Positions 7,709 to 18,736 are shown, counted from the first letter of the stretch. The stretch is 64,000 nucleotides of DNA from Sphingomonas abaci (GCF_014199625.1 NZ_JACHNY010000001.1:62001-126000); one strand, 5' to 3'. The notes: a model not told the origin generated them from the sequence alone. Made by a program: numbers and translations.

Positions 7709-10105
7709 ATGACGATTCTTCACCGATCCGCCGTGACAGCATGGCTCGCCGTCTTCGCCGCGGCGTCGCTTCCCGCGCAATCCCCGCCCAATCAGGCCCC
7801 GCCCAATCAAGCCCCGATCGGTCCGGCGACGATCGATCTGGTCAACCCGATGATCGGCACCGGTGGCGAGGGCCATACCTTCCCCGGCGCGGTCGCACCT
7901 TTCGGTATGGTGCAGTTCTCACCCGATACCGACACCAGCTGCGTGGTCCGCGAATGCTACAGCCACGCCGCCGGCTATCGCTATGCGGACCCGACGATCC
8001 AAGGATTCTCGCTGACGCACTTTTCGGGTGCCGGTCATTCGGACCTGGGCGATTTCCTCATGATGCCGGTCGCCGGGGACGATGTGCCGCTTGCGCCCGG
8101 CGACCCGGGCAAGCCCGGCTCGGGCTATCGCTCGCGCTACGATCATGCCGCGGAGGTCGCGCGGCCGGGCTATTATGCGGTCGTGCTGAAGGACCGGGGC
8201 GTCCACGCCGAACTGACCGCAGGCACCCGGATCGGGGTGGCTCGCTACCGCGCCGCGTCGCGCACGCAGCCGATGCACCTGGTGCTCGACCTGCGCAGTT
8301 CGCTCTACAACTATCCCGGCAAGGTCTTGTGGTCCTCGGTCCGGTTGCGCCCCGACGGCATTGTGACCGGCTGCCGGCAGACCCGCGGCTGGGCGCCGGA
8401 CCGGACGCTCTGCTTCGCCCTACGCTTTTCGGCGCCGCTCACGGGGCATGCCTTTGTGTCGACCGAGACGGACGTCACCTACAAGGGCTTCCAGGGGCCG
8501 GGCCGCGGCAGCGACGCGGTGGCCGAACGCGCCGGACGATCCCTGGTGGCGCGCTTCGATTTCGGTCCGCTCGATCGCGCCATCGAGGTAACGAGCGCCA
8601 TCTCGTCGGTCGACGAGGCAGGCGCGATCGCCAATCTGGCGAGCGAACCCGGCGACTTCGACGCCATCCGCGCGAAGACAAGGACGGCATGGCGCGCCGC
8701 ACTCGACGTGCTGACGATCGACGCGCCCGCACCGATGCGCACATCGGTCGCGACGGCCCTCTATCATGCCTTAATCGCGCCAGCCGTCGCGGGCGACGTG
8801 GACGGGCGCTATCGCGGACCCGACAACCAGATCCATCGCGCAGACGGCTTTGTCTTCCGGTCGACCTTCTCGCTCTGGGACACGTTCCGGGCCGAACATC
8901 CGCTACTCACCTTAATCCAGCCGGCCAGCACATCGAGCGATATCGTCCGCTCGCTGGTCGCCAGCCGGGACCACAGTCCCGACGGCATCCTCCCCGTCTG
9001 GCAATTCCAGGGGCGCGAGACCTGGACCATGATCGGCTATCATGCCGCGCCGGTCATCGCCGACGCCTATCTGAAAGGCATAGGGGGGTTCGATGCGGAT
9101 GCCGCACTCGCCGCGATGGAGGCGAGCGCGACCTATGCGCCCTATGGCGGCCTCGGCGCCTATATGACACGCGGCTACGTGCCGATCGACCGCGAGCCGG
9201 AGGCGGCCTCCAAGACGGTCGAATATGCCTATGACGACTGGACGATCGCACGCATGGCCCGCGCGATGGGGCGCACCGACATCGCCGCGACGTTCGAGAA
9301 GCGGGCCGGCAACTGGCGCAACAGCTTCGACGTCCGGACCGGCTTCATCCGGGCGCGCAAGAGCGACGGGGCGTTCCGCGTGCCGTTCGACCCGACCGCG
9401 ATCAATTACGGATCGGACTATACCGAGGGCAACGCCTGGCAATATAGCTGGTTCGTGCCGCAGGACCAGGCCGCGCTCGTCCGCGCGCTGGGCGGCGAAG
9501 CGGCGACCATCGCCAAGCTGGATGCCATGTTCGAGTTCGACAATTCGAAGCTCGACTACAGCCATGCCGAAGACATAGCGGGGCTGATCGGCCAGTATAT
9601 CCATGGCAACGAACCGAGCCATCACGTCGCCTATCTCTATAGCTACGCCGGCGCGCCGTGGCGGACCCAGGCCCGGTTGAAGCAGATCGTCGAAAGCCAG
9701 TATCGCCCGACACCCGACGGGCTGTCCGGCAACGACGATCTCGGTCAGATGTCGGCATGGCTGGTCTTCACCGCCCTGGGATTCTACCCGGTGACGCCCG
9801 CCAGCCTGGAATATGTCATCGGCCGGCCGTTCGTGAACCGGGCGGTGCTCGCGCTTCCCAACGGCCGGCACCTGACCATCATCGCCGACCGGCTGGACGA
9901 CGGGCATCCCTATGTCGGGGCGGTCACGCTGAACGGCGTGCCCGTCACGCGCGCCTATCTACGGCATGCGGAGATCATGGCCGGCGGTGAACTGCGGTTC
10001 ACGATGCAGCCGGGGCCGAACACGGCCTGGGCATCGCGCCGGGCGGACCGGCCATATTCCTCCAGCACGGCGCGACTGCCCGCGCGGTCCGCCGGTCCGG
10101 GCTGA
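7709..10105 (+). CDS. GH92 family exo-acting alpha-mannosidase, secreted
   Basis: A 798-residue protein. The ATG at 7709 was preferred to 7664 because it begins a clear signal peptide (MTILHRSAVTAWLAVFAAAS, cleaved near PAQ). GH92 signatures are strong: NPMIGTGGEGHTFPGAVAPF and GMVQFSPDTDT at the start of the mature protein, then QGFSLTHFSGAGHSDLGDF. The catalytic-acid motif HGNEPSHHVAYLY has its Glu near residue 635, and GNDDLGQMSAW holds the base Asp pair near 676-677. GH92 enzymes are Ca-dependent inverting alpha-mannosidases that trim mannose from glycans. The extra N-terminal PPNQAP repeats look like a linker. No TonB/SusD partner is adjacent, so it may serve stand-alone glycan scavenging. 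Confidence 0.93.
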   Translation: MTILHRSAVTAWLAVFAAASLPAQSPPNQAPPNQAPIGPATIDLVNPMIGTGGEGHTFPGAVAPFGMVQFSPDTDTSCVVRECYSHAAGYRYADPTIQGFSLTHFSGAGHSDLGDFLMMPVAGDDVPLAPGDPGKPGSGYRSRYDHAAEVARPGYYAVVLKDRGVHAELTAGTRIGVARYRAASRTQPMHLVLDLRSSLYNYPGKVLWSSVRLRPDGIVTGCRQTRGWAPDRTLCFALRFSAPLTGHAFVSTETDVTYKGFQGPGRGSDAVAERAGRSLVARFDFGPLDRAIEVTSAISSVDEAGAIANLASEPGDFDAIRAKTRTAWRAALDVLTIDAPAPMRTSVATALYHALIAPAVAGDVDGRYRGPDNQIHRADGFVFRSTFSLWDTFRAEHPLLTLIQPASTSSDIVRSLVASRDHSPDGILPVWQFQGRETWTMIGYHAAPVIADAYLKGIGGFDADAALAAMEASATYAPYGGLGAYMTRGYVPIDREPEAASKTVEYAYDDWTIARMARAMGRTDIAATFEKRAGNWRNSFDVRTGFIRARKSDGAFRVPFDPTAINYGSDYTEGNAWQYSWFVPQDQAALVRALGGEAATIAKLDAMFEFDNSKLDYSHAEDIAGLIGQYIHGNEPSHHVAYLYSYAGAPWRTQARLKQIVESQYRPTPDGLSGNDDLGQMSAWLVFTALGFYPVTPASLEYVIGRPFVNRAVLALPNGRHLTIIADRLDDGHPYVGAVTLNGVPVTRAYLRHAEIMAGGELRFTMQPGPNTAWASRRADRPYSSSTARLPARSAGPG

Positions 10106-10255
10106 GGCGGCCTTGGGCCAGCCGCCCGCGCAGGACCGCGCCCGCGTCCGATCGTCGTCGCGGCCGGCCCTTGTCCGTGACACAGGTTAGGCTGCGGAGA
10201 TCCGGCTGGAACGCTTGCCGTCCCGCGCGTTGAAGCCCCCGAACGAGGAGAATCC

Positions 10256-11356
10256 ATGCCATTCACGTCTCCCTATGCCGCCGCACCCGATCGATACGAT
10301 AGCGGCATGCTCTATCGCCGCACCGGTCGAAGCGGCTTGCGATTGCCGGCGATCAGCTTGGGGCTCTGGCAGAATTTCGGCGGAAGCGACGTCTTCGAGA
10401 CGGGACGGTCGATCCTGCGCCGCGCCTTCGATCGTGGCGTGACCCATTTCGATCTCGCGAACAACTACGGCCCTCCCTACGGATCGGCCGAAGAGAATTT
10501 CGGTCGCGTCCTGGCGACCGACTTCAGGTCCCACCGCGACGAGCTGGTCATCTCCACCAAGGCCGGCTGGGACATGTGGCCGGGGCCTTATGGCGATATC
10601 GGCTCGTCCAGAAAATATCTGATCGCGAGCTGCGACCAGAGCCTCAAGCGCATGGGCCTCGACTATGTCGATATCTTCTACTCGCACCGCGTCGATCCCG
10701 CGACGCCGCTCGAGGAGACGATGGGCGCGCTGGTCCAGCTGCACCGGCAGGGCAAGGCGCTGTATATCGGCCTGTCCTCGTACGAGCCGGGCCTGACCCG
10801 GCGTGCGGCGGCGATCCTGGCGGAGGAGAAGGTGCCGCTCTTCATCCACCAGCCCAGCTATTCGATCCTGAACCGCTGGATCGAGCGTGACCTGCTGGCC
10901 ACGCTGGACGACCTCGGCACCGGCTGCATCGCCTTCTCCCCGTTGGCGCAAGGGATGCTCACCAGCAAATATCTGAACGGCATCCCGGACGATGCGCGCG
11001 CCACGCGCGGCGGATCGCTGTCGCAGACCCTGCTCACCGACGCCAACCTGTCCGCGATCCGGGCCTTGAACGCCATTGCGGCGGAGCGTGGTCAGACCCT
11101 CGCCCAGATGGCGATCGCCTGGGTCTTGCGGGATGCGCGCGTCACCTCCGCGTTGATCGGAGCCCGCACCGTCGCGCAACTCGACGACTCCCTCGACTCG
11201 GTGCGCAACCTCGATTTCTCCGCGGAGGAACGCGCCGCGATCGATCAGGCGGCCGCCGATGGCGGGATCAATCTCTGGGCCGCATCCTCCGACATCACGA
11301 CGCTGCCCGCCGCGCAGGGTGTTCCGGCGTCCGGGCCGGCGCGGGAACGCCCGTAG
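10256..11356 (+). CDS. Aldo/keto reductase, YghZ / L-glyceraldehyde-3-phosphate reductase type
   Basis: A 366-residue NADPH-dependent TIM-barrel oxidoreductase; AGGAG lies about 8 bases before the ATG. The AKR tetrad is present: Asp66 and Tyr71 in THFDLANNYGPPYG, Lys102 in STKAGWDMW and His144 in FYSHRVDP. The GPPYGSAEENFG and WDMWPGPYG segments are the hallmark of the YghZ (AKR14) subgroup, which reduces L-glyceraldehyde 3-phosphate and methylglyoxal in E. coli. It lies about 85 bp upstream of a second, unrelated AKR and may be co-transcribed with it. Role: detoxification or reduction of reactive carbonyls in the cytoplasm (family knowledge). Confidence 0.9.
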   Translation: MPFTSPYAAAPDRYDSGMLYRRTGRSGLRLPAISLGLWQNFGGSDVFETGRSILRRAFDRGVTHFDLANNYGPPYGSAEENFGRVLATDFRSHRDELVISTKAGWDMWPGPYGDIGSSRKYLIASCDQSLKRMGLDYVDIFYSHRVDPATPLEETMGALVQLHRQGKALYIGLSSYEPGLTRRAAAILAEEKVPLFIHQPSYSILNRWIERDLLATLDDLGTGCIAFSPLAQGMLTSKYLNGIPDDARATRGGSLSQTLLTDANLSAIRALNAIAAERGQTLAQMAIAWVLRDARVTSALIGARTVAQLDDSLDSVRNLDFSAEERAAIDQAAADGGINLWAASSDITTLPAAQGVPASGPARERP

Positions 11357-11440
11357 TGTCTGATCCACTGACGGGTAAGCGGCACTGGCCTGCTCCCCAC
11401 CCGACCGTCGAGCAGGCGGTCGTCCCATCGGAGACATGAC

Positions 11441-12427
<987 letters not shown>

Positions 12428-12590
12428 ACAGGTCTATTGCCGCCGCGCATGCGCCAGATGAGCGCGCCCCCGTCAGCGCCTGTGCGAGCGGTAGCGGCCA
12501 GGCCGGGACCGAGATCGTCGGGCACCGCCCTGCCCCGCCGCGTCGGCACCCCGATCGGGCCGCATCCGCTGGCCATCCGAAGGCGGGCGC

Positions 12591-13466
12591 ATGAGGATCG
12601 GGTTCATCGGGCTGGGTCAGATGGGCAGCGCCATGGCAGCCAATCTGGTCAGAGCCGGCCACGCGGTGACGGTCTGGAACCGATCCCCGGAGAAGGCCGA
12701 CGCGCTCGTCCGCGCGGGTGCGACTCGCGCCGGGCGTCCGGTGGACGCCGCCCAGGGCGATGTCGTGATGACCATGCTCGCCGACGATCATGCGGTGGCC
12801 GACATCGTGTTCGGCGAGCATGGCATCGCCGGGGCTCCTGCGCTTCATGTCGGGCATAGTACGATCAGCGTCGCGCTCGCCGACCGACTGGCGGCGGACA
12901 GCGGCGCGGGCGGCTATGTCTCCGCGCCGGTCTTCGGCCGCCCGCCGGCAGCGGCCGCCGGCACGCTGTTCGTGGTCGCGGCCGGGCCGGAGGCGGCACT
13001 GGATCGCTGCGAGCCGGTACTCGCCACGATCGGCCAGCGCGTCTTCCGGATCGGCGACACGCCGTCGGCCGCGAACCTCGTCAAGCTCAGCGGCAACTTC
13101 ATGATCATGGCGGCGGTGGAAGCCATGGCCGAGGCGATGACGCTGGCCGAAAAAGGCGGCGTCGATCGTCGCACCCTGTTGGAGGTGCTGACCGGAACGC
13201 TGTTCGACGCGCCGGTCTACCGGACCTATGGCGAGATCCTGGTCGAGGACCGCTTCCGGCCAGCCGGTTTCGCGGCACCGCTGGGACTGAAGGACATGAC
13301 CCTGGTCGACACCGCCGCCACCGCGTTCGGCACGGCCATGCCGCTGCTCGGGATCGTCCGCGACCATCTTCGCACCGTGATCGCCACGCAAGGCCCGGAT
13401 GTCGACTGGGCGGGCATCGCCCTCACGGTGCGTGACGGTGCCAAGCTCCGACGGCCGCCCCCCTGA
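12591..13466 (+). CDS. NAD(P)-dependent beta-hydroxyacid dehydrogenase family oxidoreductase
   Basis: A 291-residue two-domain dehydrogenase. The N-terminal Rossmann motif GFIGLGQMGSAMAANL is complete. VTVWNRSPEKAD follows, where Asn-Arg at the end of strand 2 favours NADPH. The substrate-binding glycine motif appears as YVSAPVFGRPPAAAAG, and the catalytic Lys as NLVKLSGNFM near residue 163. The helical C-terminal domain (GLKDMTLVDTAA) is of the 3-hydroxyisobutyrate/glyoxylate-reductase-like group. It follows two aldo/keto reductases in the same direction after a 160-bp gap, so all three may process carbonyl or sugar-acid intermediates; the exact substrate is not determinable. Confidence 0.88.
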   Translation: MRIGFIGLGQMGSAMAANLVRAGHAVTVWNRSPEKADALVRAGATRAGRPVDAAQGDVVMTMLADDHAVADIVFGEHGIAGAPALHVGHSTISVALADRLAADSGAGGYVSAPVFGRPPAAAAGTLFVVAAGPEAALDRCEPVLATIGQRVFRIGDTPSAANLVKLSGNFMIMAAVEAMAEAMTLAEKGGVDRRTLLEVLTGTLFDAPVYRTYGEILVEDRFRPAGFAAPLGLKDMTLVDTAATAFGTAMPLLGIVRDHLRTVIATQGPDVDWAGIALTVRDGAKLRRPPP

Positions 13467-13512
13467 AGGATCGTGCTCTGCGACGGAAAATCGCCCCGGG
13501 CGGTCCGTGCGC

Positions 13513-14799
13513 CTATCGCGGACCGCCGGTCCCCGGCGCGATCACGGTGCCATTCTTGATCACCAGCCGCACGTCCCGGATCGTGGCCAGGTTGGTGGTC
13601 GGATCGCCCGAGACCGCGACCAGGTCGGCGAGCAGGCCCGGCTTCACGGCACCAAGCCGGTCGCCCATCCCCATCCAGCGGGCATTGCCCGAAGTCGCGG
13701 CGATCAGCACCTGGGCGGGCGTCATCCCCGCGGCCGCCATCAGCACCATCTCGCGCACATTGCTGCCGTGGGCGTAGACGCCGGCATCGCCGCCCATGCA
13801 GATCGGCACGCCGGCCGCGCGGGCCAGGCCGAGGCTCGCGCGCGCCGCCCGGACGGCGGGTGGCGCCGGCTCCGCGCCGGTCCAGCCGCGATAGCGCGCG
13901 CTGGCATCGGCGGCGGCGAGCGTCGGGCATAATGCGATCCCCTTGGCCGCCATGCTGGCGAAGATCGCCGGCGTTCCGCCATAGCCATGCTCGATCGTGT
14001 CGACGCCCGCCGCGACCGCGCGACGCATCCCCTCTGCGGTGGATGCATGGACCGCCACCGGACGCCCGGCATCGTGCGCGGCCGCCACCGCCGCCTTCAT
14101 CTCCGCGAGGCTCAGCGTCGCGCGGGCATCCTCGCCTCCGCGCCAGCGATAGTCGGCATAGAGCTTCACCCAGTCGGCCCCCGCCGCGATCTGCCGCCGG
14201 ACCGCAGCGACCATCTGCTCGGGACCCGACACTTCCTCGGCCCCCTGCGGGATCGCGACGCCCGGCTCGAAGCCCTTGGGCCCATAGGCGCCGAGCGCCA
14301 CGATGGCGCGTGTCGCGACGCGCAACCGCGGCCCCTCGACGATCCCCTGGTCGATCGCCTGCTTCAATCCCACATCGGCATAGCCGGCGCCTTCGGTGCC
14401 GAGGTCGCGCTCGCTGGTGAAGCCGGCGTGGAGCGTCGCACGTGCGTTCGCGACCGCCCGCGCCGTGCGCAGCGCCAGCGGTTCGTGCAGCACCTGGTCG
14501 TCCCAGCTCGCCTCGTCATAGGGGTGGAGGAACAGATGGCCATGCCCCTCGATCATCCCCGGCATCAGCGTGTCGCCGGCGAGATCGATGACGCGCGTGC
14601 CTGCCGGCACCGCCAGCTCGGGTCCGACCGCCACGATCCGCTCGCCGCGCACCAGCACCTGCCACCCGGCATGCACCGTGCCGTCGAACCCGTCGAACAC
14701 GCCGGCCGGCCGCAGCAGCAACGGGGCGGGATCGGCGGACGGCGCCGCCGCGCCGCCCAGCAGCAGCATCGCCGCGATCGTCAGCCAGCGCATGGTCAT
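13513..14799 (-). CDS. Secreted metal-dependent amidohydrolase (imidazolonepropionase/prolidase-like)
   Basis: A 428-residue exported enzyme with signal peptide MTMRWLTIAAMLLLGGAAAPS. Amidohydrolase metal ligands occur in order: HGHLFLH after MPGMIEG, a candidate carbamylated Lys in ADWVKLYADY, His in VAVHAST, His in DTIEHGYGG and Asp in GGDAGVYAHG. The C-terminal LGAVKPGLLADLVAVSGDP closes the beta-sandwich domain. Periplasmic members of this subgroup cleave dipeptides such as Xaa-Pro or Xaa-Arg. It is divergent from the penicillin-acylase-like gene with only about 28 bp between the starts, so the two must share a control region, suggesting joint use in peptide or amide degradation. Confidence 0.87.
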   Translation of the reverse strand: MTMRWLTIAAMLLLGGAAAPSADPAPLLLRPAGVFDGFDGTVHAGWQVLVRGERIVAVGPELAVPAGTRVIDLAGDTLMPGMIEGHGHLFLHPYDEASWDDQVLHEPLALRTARAVANARATLHAGFTSERDLGTEGAGYADVGLKQAIDQGIVEGPRLRVATRAIVALGAYGPKGFEPGVAIPQGAEEVSGPEQMVAAVRRQIAAGADWVKLYADYRWRGGEDARATLSLAEMKAAVAAAHDAGRPVAVHASTAEGMRRAVAAGVDTIEHGYGGTPAIFASMAAKGIALCPTLAAADASARYRGWTGAEPAPPAVRAARASLGLARAAGVPICMGGDAGVYAHGSNVREMVLMAAAGMTPAQVLIAATSGNARWMGMGDRLGAVKPGLLADLVAVSGDPTTNLATIRDVRLVIKNGTVIAPGTGGPR

Positions 14800-14827
14800 C
14801 GCCCCCTCCCCGTCCTAAACCGCTGTC

Positions 14828-17020
14828 ATGGATAAGCTCCTTCGCCGCGCGCGCAATCCGCTGCTTCTCGCCATGCTGGCAACGGTGGCGGCCGCGCCCG
14901 ACCCGGACCTGGACCCCGATAGGACGCGCTGGCGGGCGCAGGCCGCCCGGGTCACGATCACGCGCGACGACTGGGGCATCCCGCATGTCCATGGACGCAG
15001 CGACGCCGACGCGGTGTTCGGCCTGTCCTATGCGCAGGCCGAGGACGATTTCGCCCGCGTCGAGGCCAATTACCTGACGGCCCTGGGCCGCACCGCGGAA
15101 GCGGAGGGCGAGGCGGCGATCTGGGCCGACCTGCGCCAGCGGCTGTTCGTCGACGAAGGCGCGTTGCGGGCGGACTATGCCGCCAGCCCCGACTGGCTGC
15201 GCGCCTTGATGCAAGCCTGGGCGGACGGGCTGAACTATTATCTTGCGACCCACCCGGCGACGAAGCCGAAGGTGCTGACCCGGTTCGAGCCGTGGATGGC
15301 GCTGAGCTTCACGGAAGGCAGCATCGGCGGCGACATCGAGCGGATCTCGCTTTCCGAGCTCAAGACCTTCTACGGCCAGCCGACGCCGCCGACGCCGGAG
15401 GAGCGTGGGACGATCCCGCGCGAACCATCGGGATCGAACGGCATCGCGATCGCGCCCCGGCTGACCCGCGACGGCCATGCCTTGCTGCTCATCAACCCGC
15501 ACACCAGCTTCTACTTCCGCTCCGAGGCGCAGATGACGAGCGATGCGGGGCTGAACGCCTATGGCGCCAGCACCTGGGGCCAGTTCTTCGTCTATCAGGG
15601 GTTCAACGCACATGCCGGGTGGATGCATACCTCGTCCACCGTCGACAATGTCGACCAGTTCGCCGAGCGGGTGGAGCGCCGCGCGGGTGGCTGGGCCTAT
15701 CGCTACGGGCCGGAGACGCGGCCGGTTACGCAGTGCGACGTGACGATCCGCGTCCGCCGCGCCGACGGCAGCCTGGGGGAACGCCGCTTCGTCACCTGGC
15801 GGACGCACCACGGCCCGATCGTCGCGGCGAAGGACGGCCGCTGGATCGCGACCGCATTGATGTGGCGGCCGGTTCCGGCGCTGGAGCAGAGCTGGCTCCG
15901 CACCAAGGCGACGAACCTGGCCGACTATCTCCGGGTCGCCGAGCGCAAGGCCAATGCCTCGAACGACACGCTGTTCGCCGACGATCATGGCGAAATCGCG
16001 TTCCTCATGCCGCAGTTCATGCCGGTGCGCGACGACCGTTTCGATTACACCCGCCCGGTCGACGGCAGCGATCCGGCGACCGATTGGCGCGGCCTGCACC
16101 CGCTGCCGAGCCTGCCGAGCGTCGCCAATCCGGCGGTCGGCTGGGTCCACAACACCAACGACTGGCCCTGGAGCGCGGCCGGTCCCGACAGTCCGCGCGC
16201 GGCGGATTATCCGCGCTACATGGACCAGGTGGGCGGCAATGCGCGCGGCGAACATGCCGATCTGCTGCTGACGGGTCAGCGCGGCTGGACGAGCGAGCGG
16301 CTGCGCGCCGCGGCCTATGATCCCTTCCTGCCCGCCTTCGCGCACCTGCTGCCCGGCCTGGTCGCGGCGTGGCGGGCGCTGCCGCCCGGCGATCCGCGCC
16401 GGCGCACGCTGGCCGCCCCGATTGCGGCGCTTGCGGCCTGGGACCATCGCTGGCGCCTCGACTCGGTCGCGACCAGCCTCGCGGTGTTCTGGGGCGACGA
16501 GCTCTGGCGCGAGGTCGGCGGCTTCGCCCAGGCCGAGCGGATGAACGTGCCCGACTATATCGCCACCCACGTCGCTGCCGCCGCCAAGCTCGCCGCGCTG
16601 GACGCGGCGGTCGCACGGCTTACCCGCGACTTCGGCACGTGGCGGACGCCGTGGCGCGCGATCAACCGCTTCCAGCGGCTCGACGACTCGATCCAGCCCC
16701 GCTTCGACGATGCGCGCCCCTCGACCCCGGTGCCCTTCACCTCGGCGCAATGGGGCAGCCTCGCCTCGTTCGGCGCGAAGGCCTGGCCGGGCACCAGGCG
16801 GTATTACGGCACCAGCGGCAACAGCTTCGTCGCCATCGTCGAATTCGGCCCACGCGTAAGGGCGAGCGCGGTGATGGCAGGCGGGCAGAGCGGCGACCCG
16901 GCCTCGCCGCACTTCGCCGACCAGATCGATCGCTACGCGGACGGTCGCCTACGCCCGGTCTACTTCTACCCGGACGAGCTGACCGGGCATGTTGAGCGCC
17001 GCTATCGTCCGGGTGACTGA
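14828..17020 (+). CDS. Penicillin acylase family protein (Ntn-hydrolase, acylase precursor)
   Basis: A 730-residue precursor. The N-terminus (MDKLLRRARNPLLLAMLATV) is a signal peptide. An alpha chain with DDWGIPHVHGRSDADAVFGL is followed by the processing site PREPSGSNGIAI, where Ser203 would become the N-terminal nucleophile of the beta chain after autocleavage. The downstream HGPIV and NTNDWP motifs and the long beta chain fit aculeacin/N-acyl-homoserine-lactone-type acylases that hydrolyse long-chain amides. It could scavenge N-acyl amino acids, quench quorum signals or hydrolyse beta-lactams. It ends 6 bp from the end of the convergent M28 peptidase gene and shares a promoter region with the amidohydrolase. 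Confidence 0.92.
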   Translation: MDKLLRRARNPLLLAMLATVAAAPDPDLDPDRTRWRAQAARVTITRDDWGIPHVHGRSDADAVFGLSYAQAEDDFARVEANYLTALGRTAEAEGEAAIWADLRQRLFVDEGALRADYAASPDWLRALMQAWADGLNYYLATHPATKPKVLTRFEPWMALSFTEGSIGGDIERISLSELKTFYGQPTPPTPEERGTIPREPSGSNGIAIAPRLTRDGHALLLINPHTSFYFRSEAQMTSDAGLNAYGASTWGQFFVYQGFNAHAGWMHTSSTVDNVDQFAERVERRAGGWAYRYGPETRPVTQCDVTIRVRRADGSLGERRFVTWRTHHGPIVAAKDGRWIATALMWRPVPALEQSWLRTKATNLADYLRVAERKANASNDTLFADDHGEIAFLMPQFMPVRDDRFDYTRPVDGSDPATDWRGLHPLPSLPSVANPAVGWVHNTNDWPWSAAGPDSPRAADYPRYMDQVGGNARGEHADLLLTGQRGWTSERLRAAAYDPFLPAFAHLLPGLVAAWRALPPGDPRRRTLAAPIAALAAWDHRWRLDSVATSLAVFWGDELWREVGGFAQAERMNVPDYIATHVAAAAKLAALDAAVARLTRDFGTWRTPWRAINRFQRLDDSIQPRFDDARPSTPVPFTSAQWGSLASFGAKAWPGTRRYYGTSGNSFVAIVEFGPRVRASAVMAGGQSGDPASPHFADQIDRYADGRLRPVYFYPDELTGHVERRYRPGD

Positions 17021-17026
17021 GTCCGG

Positions 17027-18649
17027 TCAGCGGCGTTCCGCATCGCTCTTCGCGCGCTCGGCGAGGAACGGCTCGGCCGCGTTCCAGGTCGGCCAGGTCG
17101 CCCCGCCCGCGATCTCGCGGCCGAGCGCATAGGCGACGCTGCCTTCCTGCGCCGCGCCGGTCATGTCCCAGCCCGGCCGGAATTCGTCGCAGGTCTGGTG
17201 ATAGCAATTGGCATTGTAGCGCGCGCGTTCGCGTTCGCCCGCCGCCGCGCCGCCATGCACCAGATCGCGGCCGGCGCGGAAATAGACGCCAGGCACCCCC
17301 TTTTGCGCGAAGGCATAATGGTCGGAGCGATAATACCAGCCGGCTTCGGTATTCTCCTCCGGCACGATGCGTAACCCCTGCGCCGCCGCGACGCGGGCGA
17401 GGTCGCGCTCCAGCGGCGTGCGCCCGACGCCGATCAGTTCCAGGTCGCGCGTGCGCCCGAGCACGACGTGCGGGTCGAGGTTGAACTGCGCCGCGGTGGT
17501 CGCGAGCGGCAGCGCCGGATGATCGGCATACCAGCTCGCGCCGAGCAGCCCCTTTTCCTCTGCCGTCCACAGCGCGAACACGACCGAGCGACGCAGCCGC
17601 GGCGCCTGGGCGAAGGCGCGCGCGATCTCGAGCAGGGTGGCGGTGCCGGTGCCATTGTCAACCGCGCCGTTGCGGATGCGATCGGCGGGCGGATCGAACG
17701 CGTTGTCGCCATATGCATCCCAATGCGCGCCGTACAGGATGCTGCCCGCATTCGGATCCGTGCCCGGCAGCACGCCGACGACGTTGTGGCTGACGGCGCG
17801 ATCGAGGCTGGTGCGCACCTCTCCCGAGAAGGCGACCTGCTTCAGCTCGATGCCGCGGAAGGTCGCGGCCTGCGCGGCGCGCTTGGCCGCGGCATAATCG
17901 AGCCCGCCCTGGCGAAGCATCGCGACGCCGATGTCGTTGCGCAGCGTGCCGCGGATGCCGAAGGCGGGCGGGACGGTGCCGGTGTCGAGCGCATAGCCCG
18001 GCACCGCGTCGCCATTGGCGAGCTGGAGCCAGGGATAGCTCGACGGGAAGGTGTCGTGAATTTGGAAGAAGGCCGCCGCGCCGTGCTTCTGCGCCTCGGC
18101 CAGCTTGGTGCGCGCGGCCGGGCTCGACGCCCGCCCGCCAAAGCCCAAATCACGTCCGGCTTCGACATCCGGGTCACCCGCCAGCGCCACGACGACCTTG
18201 CCGCGCACGTCGACGCCGCGATAGGGATCGTAGCCGAGTCCGGGGTCTACCACGCCGTAGCCGACGAACACGACCGGTGCCCCGTCGAGCTTCGCGGTGC
18301 CGACCAGCCGCGACGACGCCGCGATCTCGACACCCGGCCGGAGCAGCTGCGTCGTGCCGCCGAGCGACAGCTGGAACCGCGCCGCGTCGCGGGTCCAGCG
18401 CAGCAACGGCACCGATTGCTGGAAGCCCTTGTCGCCGACCGGCTTGAGGTCGAGCGCGGCGAAGCGCTGCGCAAGGAACGCCAGGGTGATCGGCTCGCCC
18501 GCCTGGGTCGGCCCACGCCCGTGGAAGTCATCGGCGCTGAGCGTCTTCACATCGGCCTTGATCCGCGCGGCGGACAGGATCGGCGGACGGGGATCCGCAG
18601 AGGCGAGCGTCGTGGTGGCGAGGAGCAGGAGCGGAAGCGATCGGATCAT
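17027..18649 (-). CDS. M28 family zinc metallopeptidase, exported
   Basis: A 540-residue protein. The ATG at 18649 is preferred to an upstream one at 18721 because it opens a signal peptide (MIRSLPLLLLATTTLASADP). A protease-associated (PA) insert spans roughly residues 130-270 (VVFVGYGVVDPGLGYD, GKVVVALAGDP). The M28 co-catalytic zinc site is complete: His/Asp in YGAHWDAYGDN, Asp in GAVDNGTGTATLLE, the Glu-Glu pair in WTAEEKGLLGA, Asp in FNLDPH and the last His in NCYHQTCDEF. It removes amino acids from peptide N-termini in the periplasm. Together with the amidohydrolase and acylase it forms a run of three exported amide-bond hydrolases. Confidence 0.92.
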   Translation of the reverse strand: MIRSLPLLLLATTTLASADPRPPILSAARIKADVKTLSADDFHGRGPTQAGEPITLAFLAQRFAALDLKPVGDKGFQQSVPLLRWTRDAARFQLSLGGTTQLLRPGVEIAASSRLVGTAKLDGAPVVFVGYGVVDPGLGYDPYRGVDVRGKVVVALAGDPDVEAGRDLGFGGRASSPAARTKLAEAQKHGAAAFFQIHDTFPSSYPWLQLANGDAVPGYALDTGTVPPAFGIRGTLRNDIGVAMLRQGGLDYAAAKRAAQAATFRGIELKQVAFSGEVRTSLDRAVSHNVVGVLPGTDPNAGSILYGAHWDAYGDNAFDPPADRIRNGAVDNGTGTATLLEIARAFAQAPRLRRSVVFALWTAEEKGLLGASWYADHPALPLATTAAQFNLDPHVVLGRTRDLELIGVGRTPLERDLARVAAAQGLRIVPEENTEAGWYYRSDHYAFAQKGVPGVYFRAGRDLVHGGAAAGERERARYNANCYHQTCDEFRPGWDMTGAAQEGSVAYALGREIAGGATWPTWNAAEPFLAERAKSDAERR

Positions 18650-18736
18650 GACCGCAATCTGACCGCTCCTGCGGCGGGGTGCAAGCGAGCCTCGGCCATC
18701 ACCGCATGCCACTTCCGCCATCGTCGTCCCGGCCGG

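Noticed and set aside
14516..16912. Long minus-strand open frame opposite the penicillin acylase gene
   Set aside because: It has the same shadow character, no signal or domain, and the opposite strand encodes a complete Ntn hydrolase.
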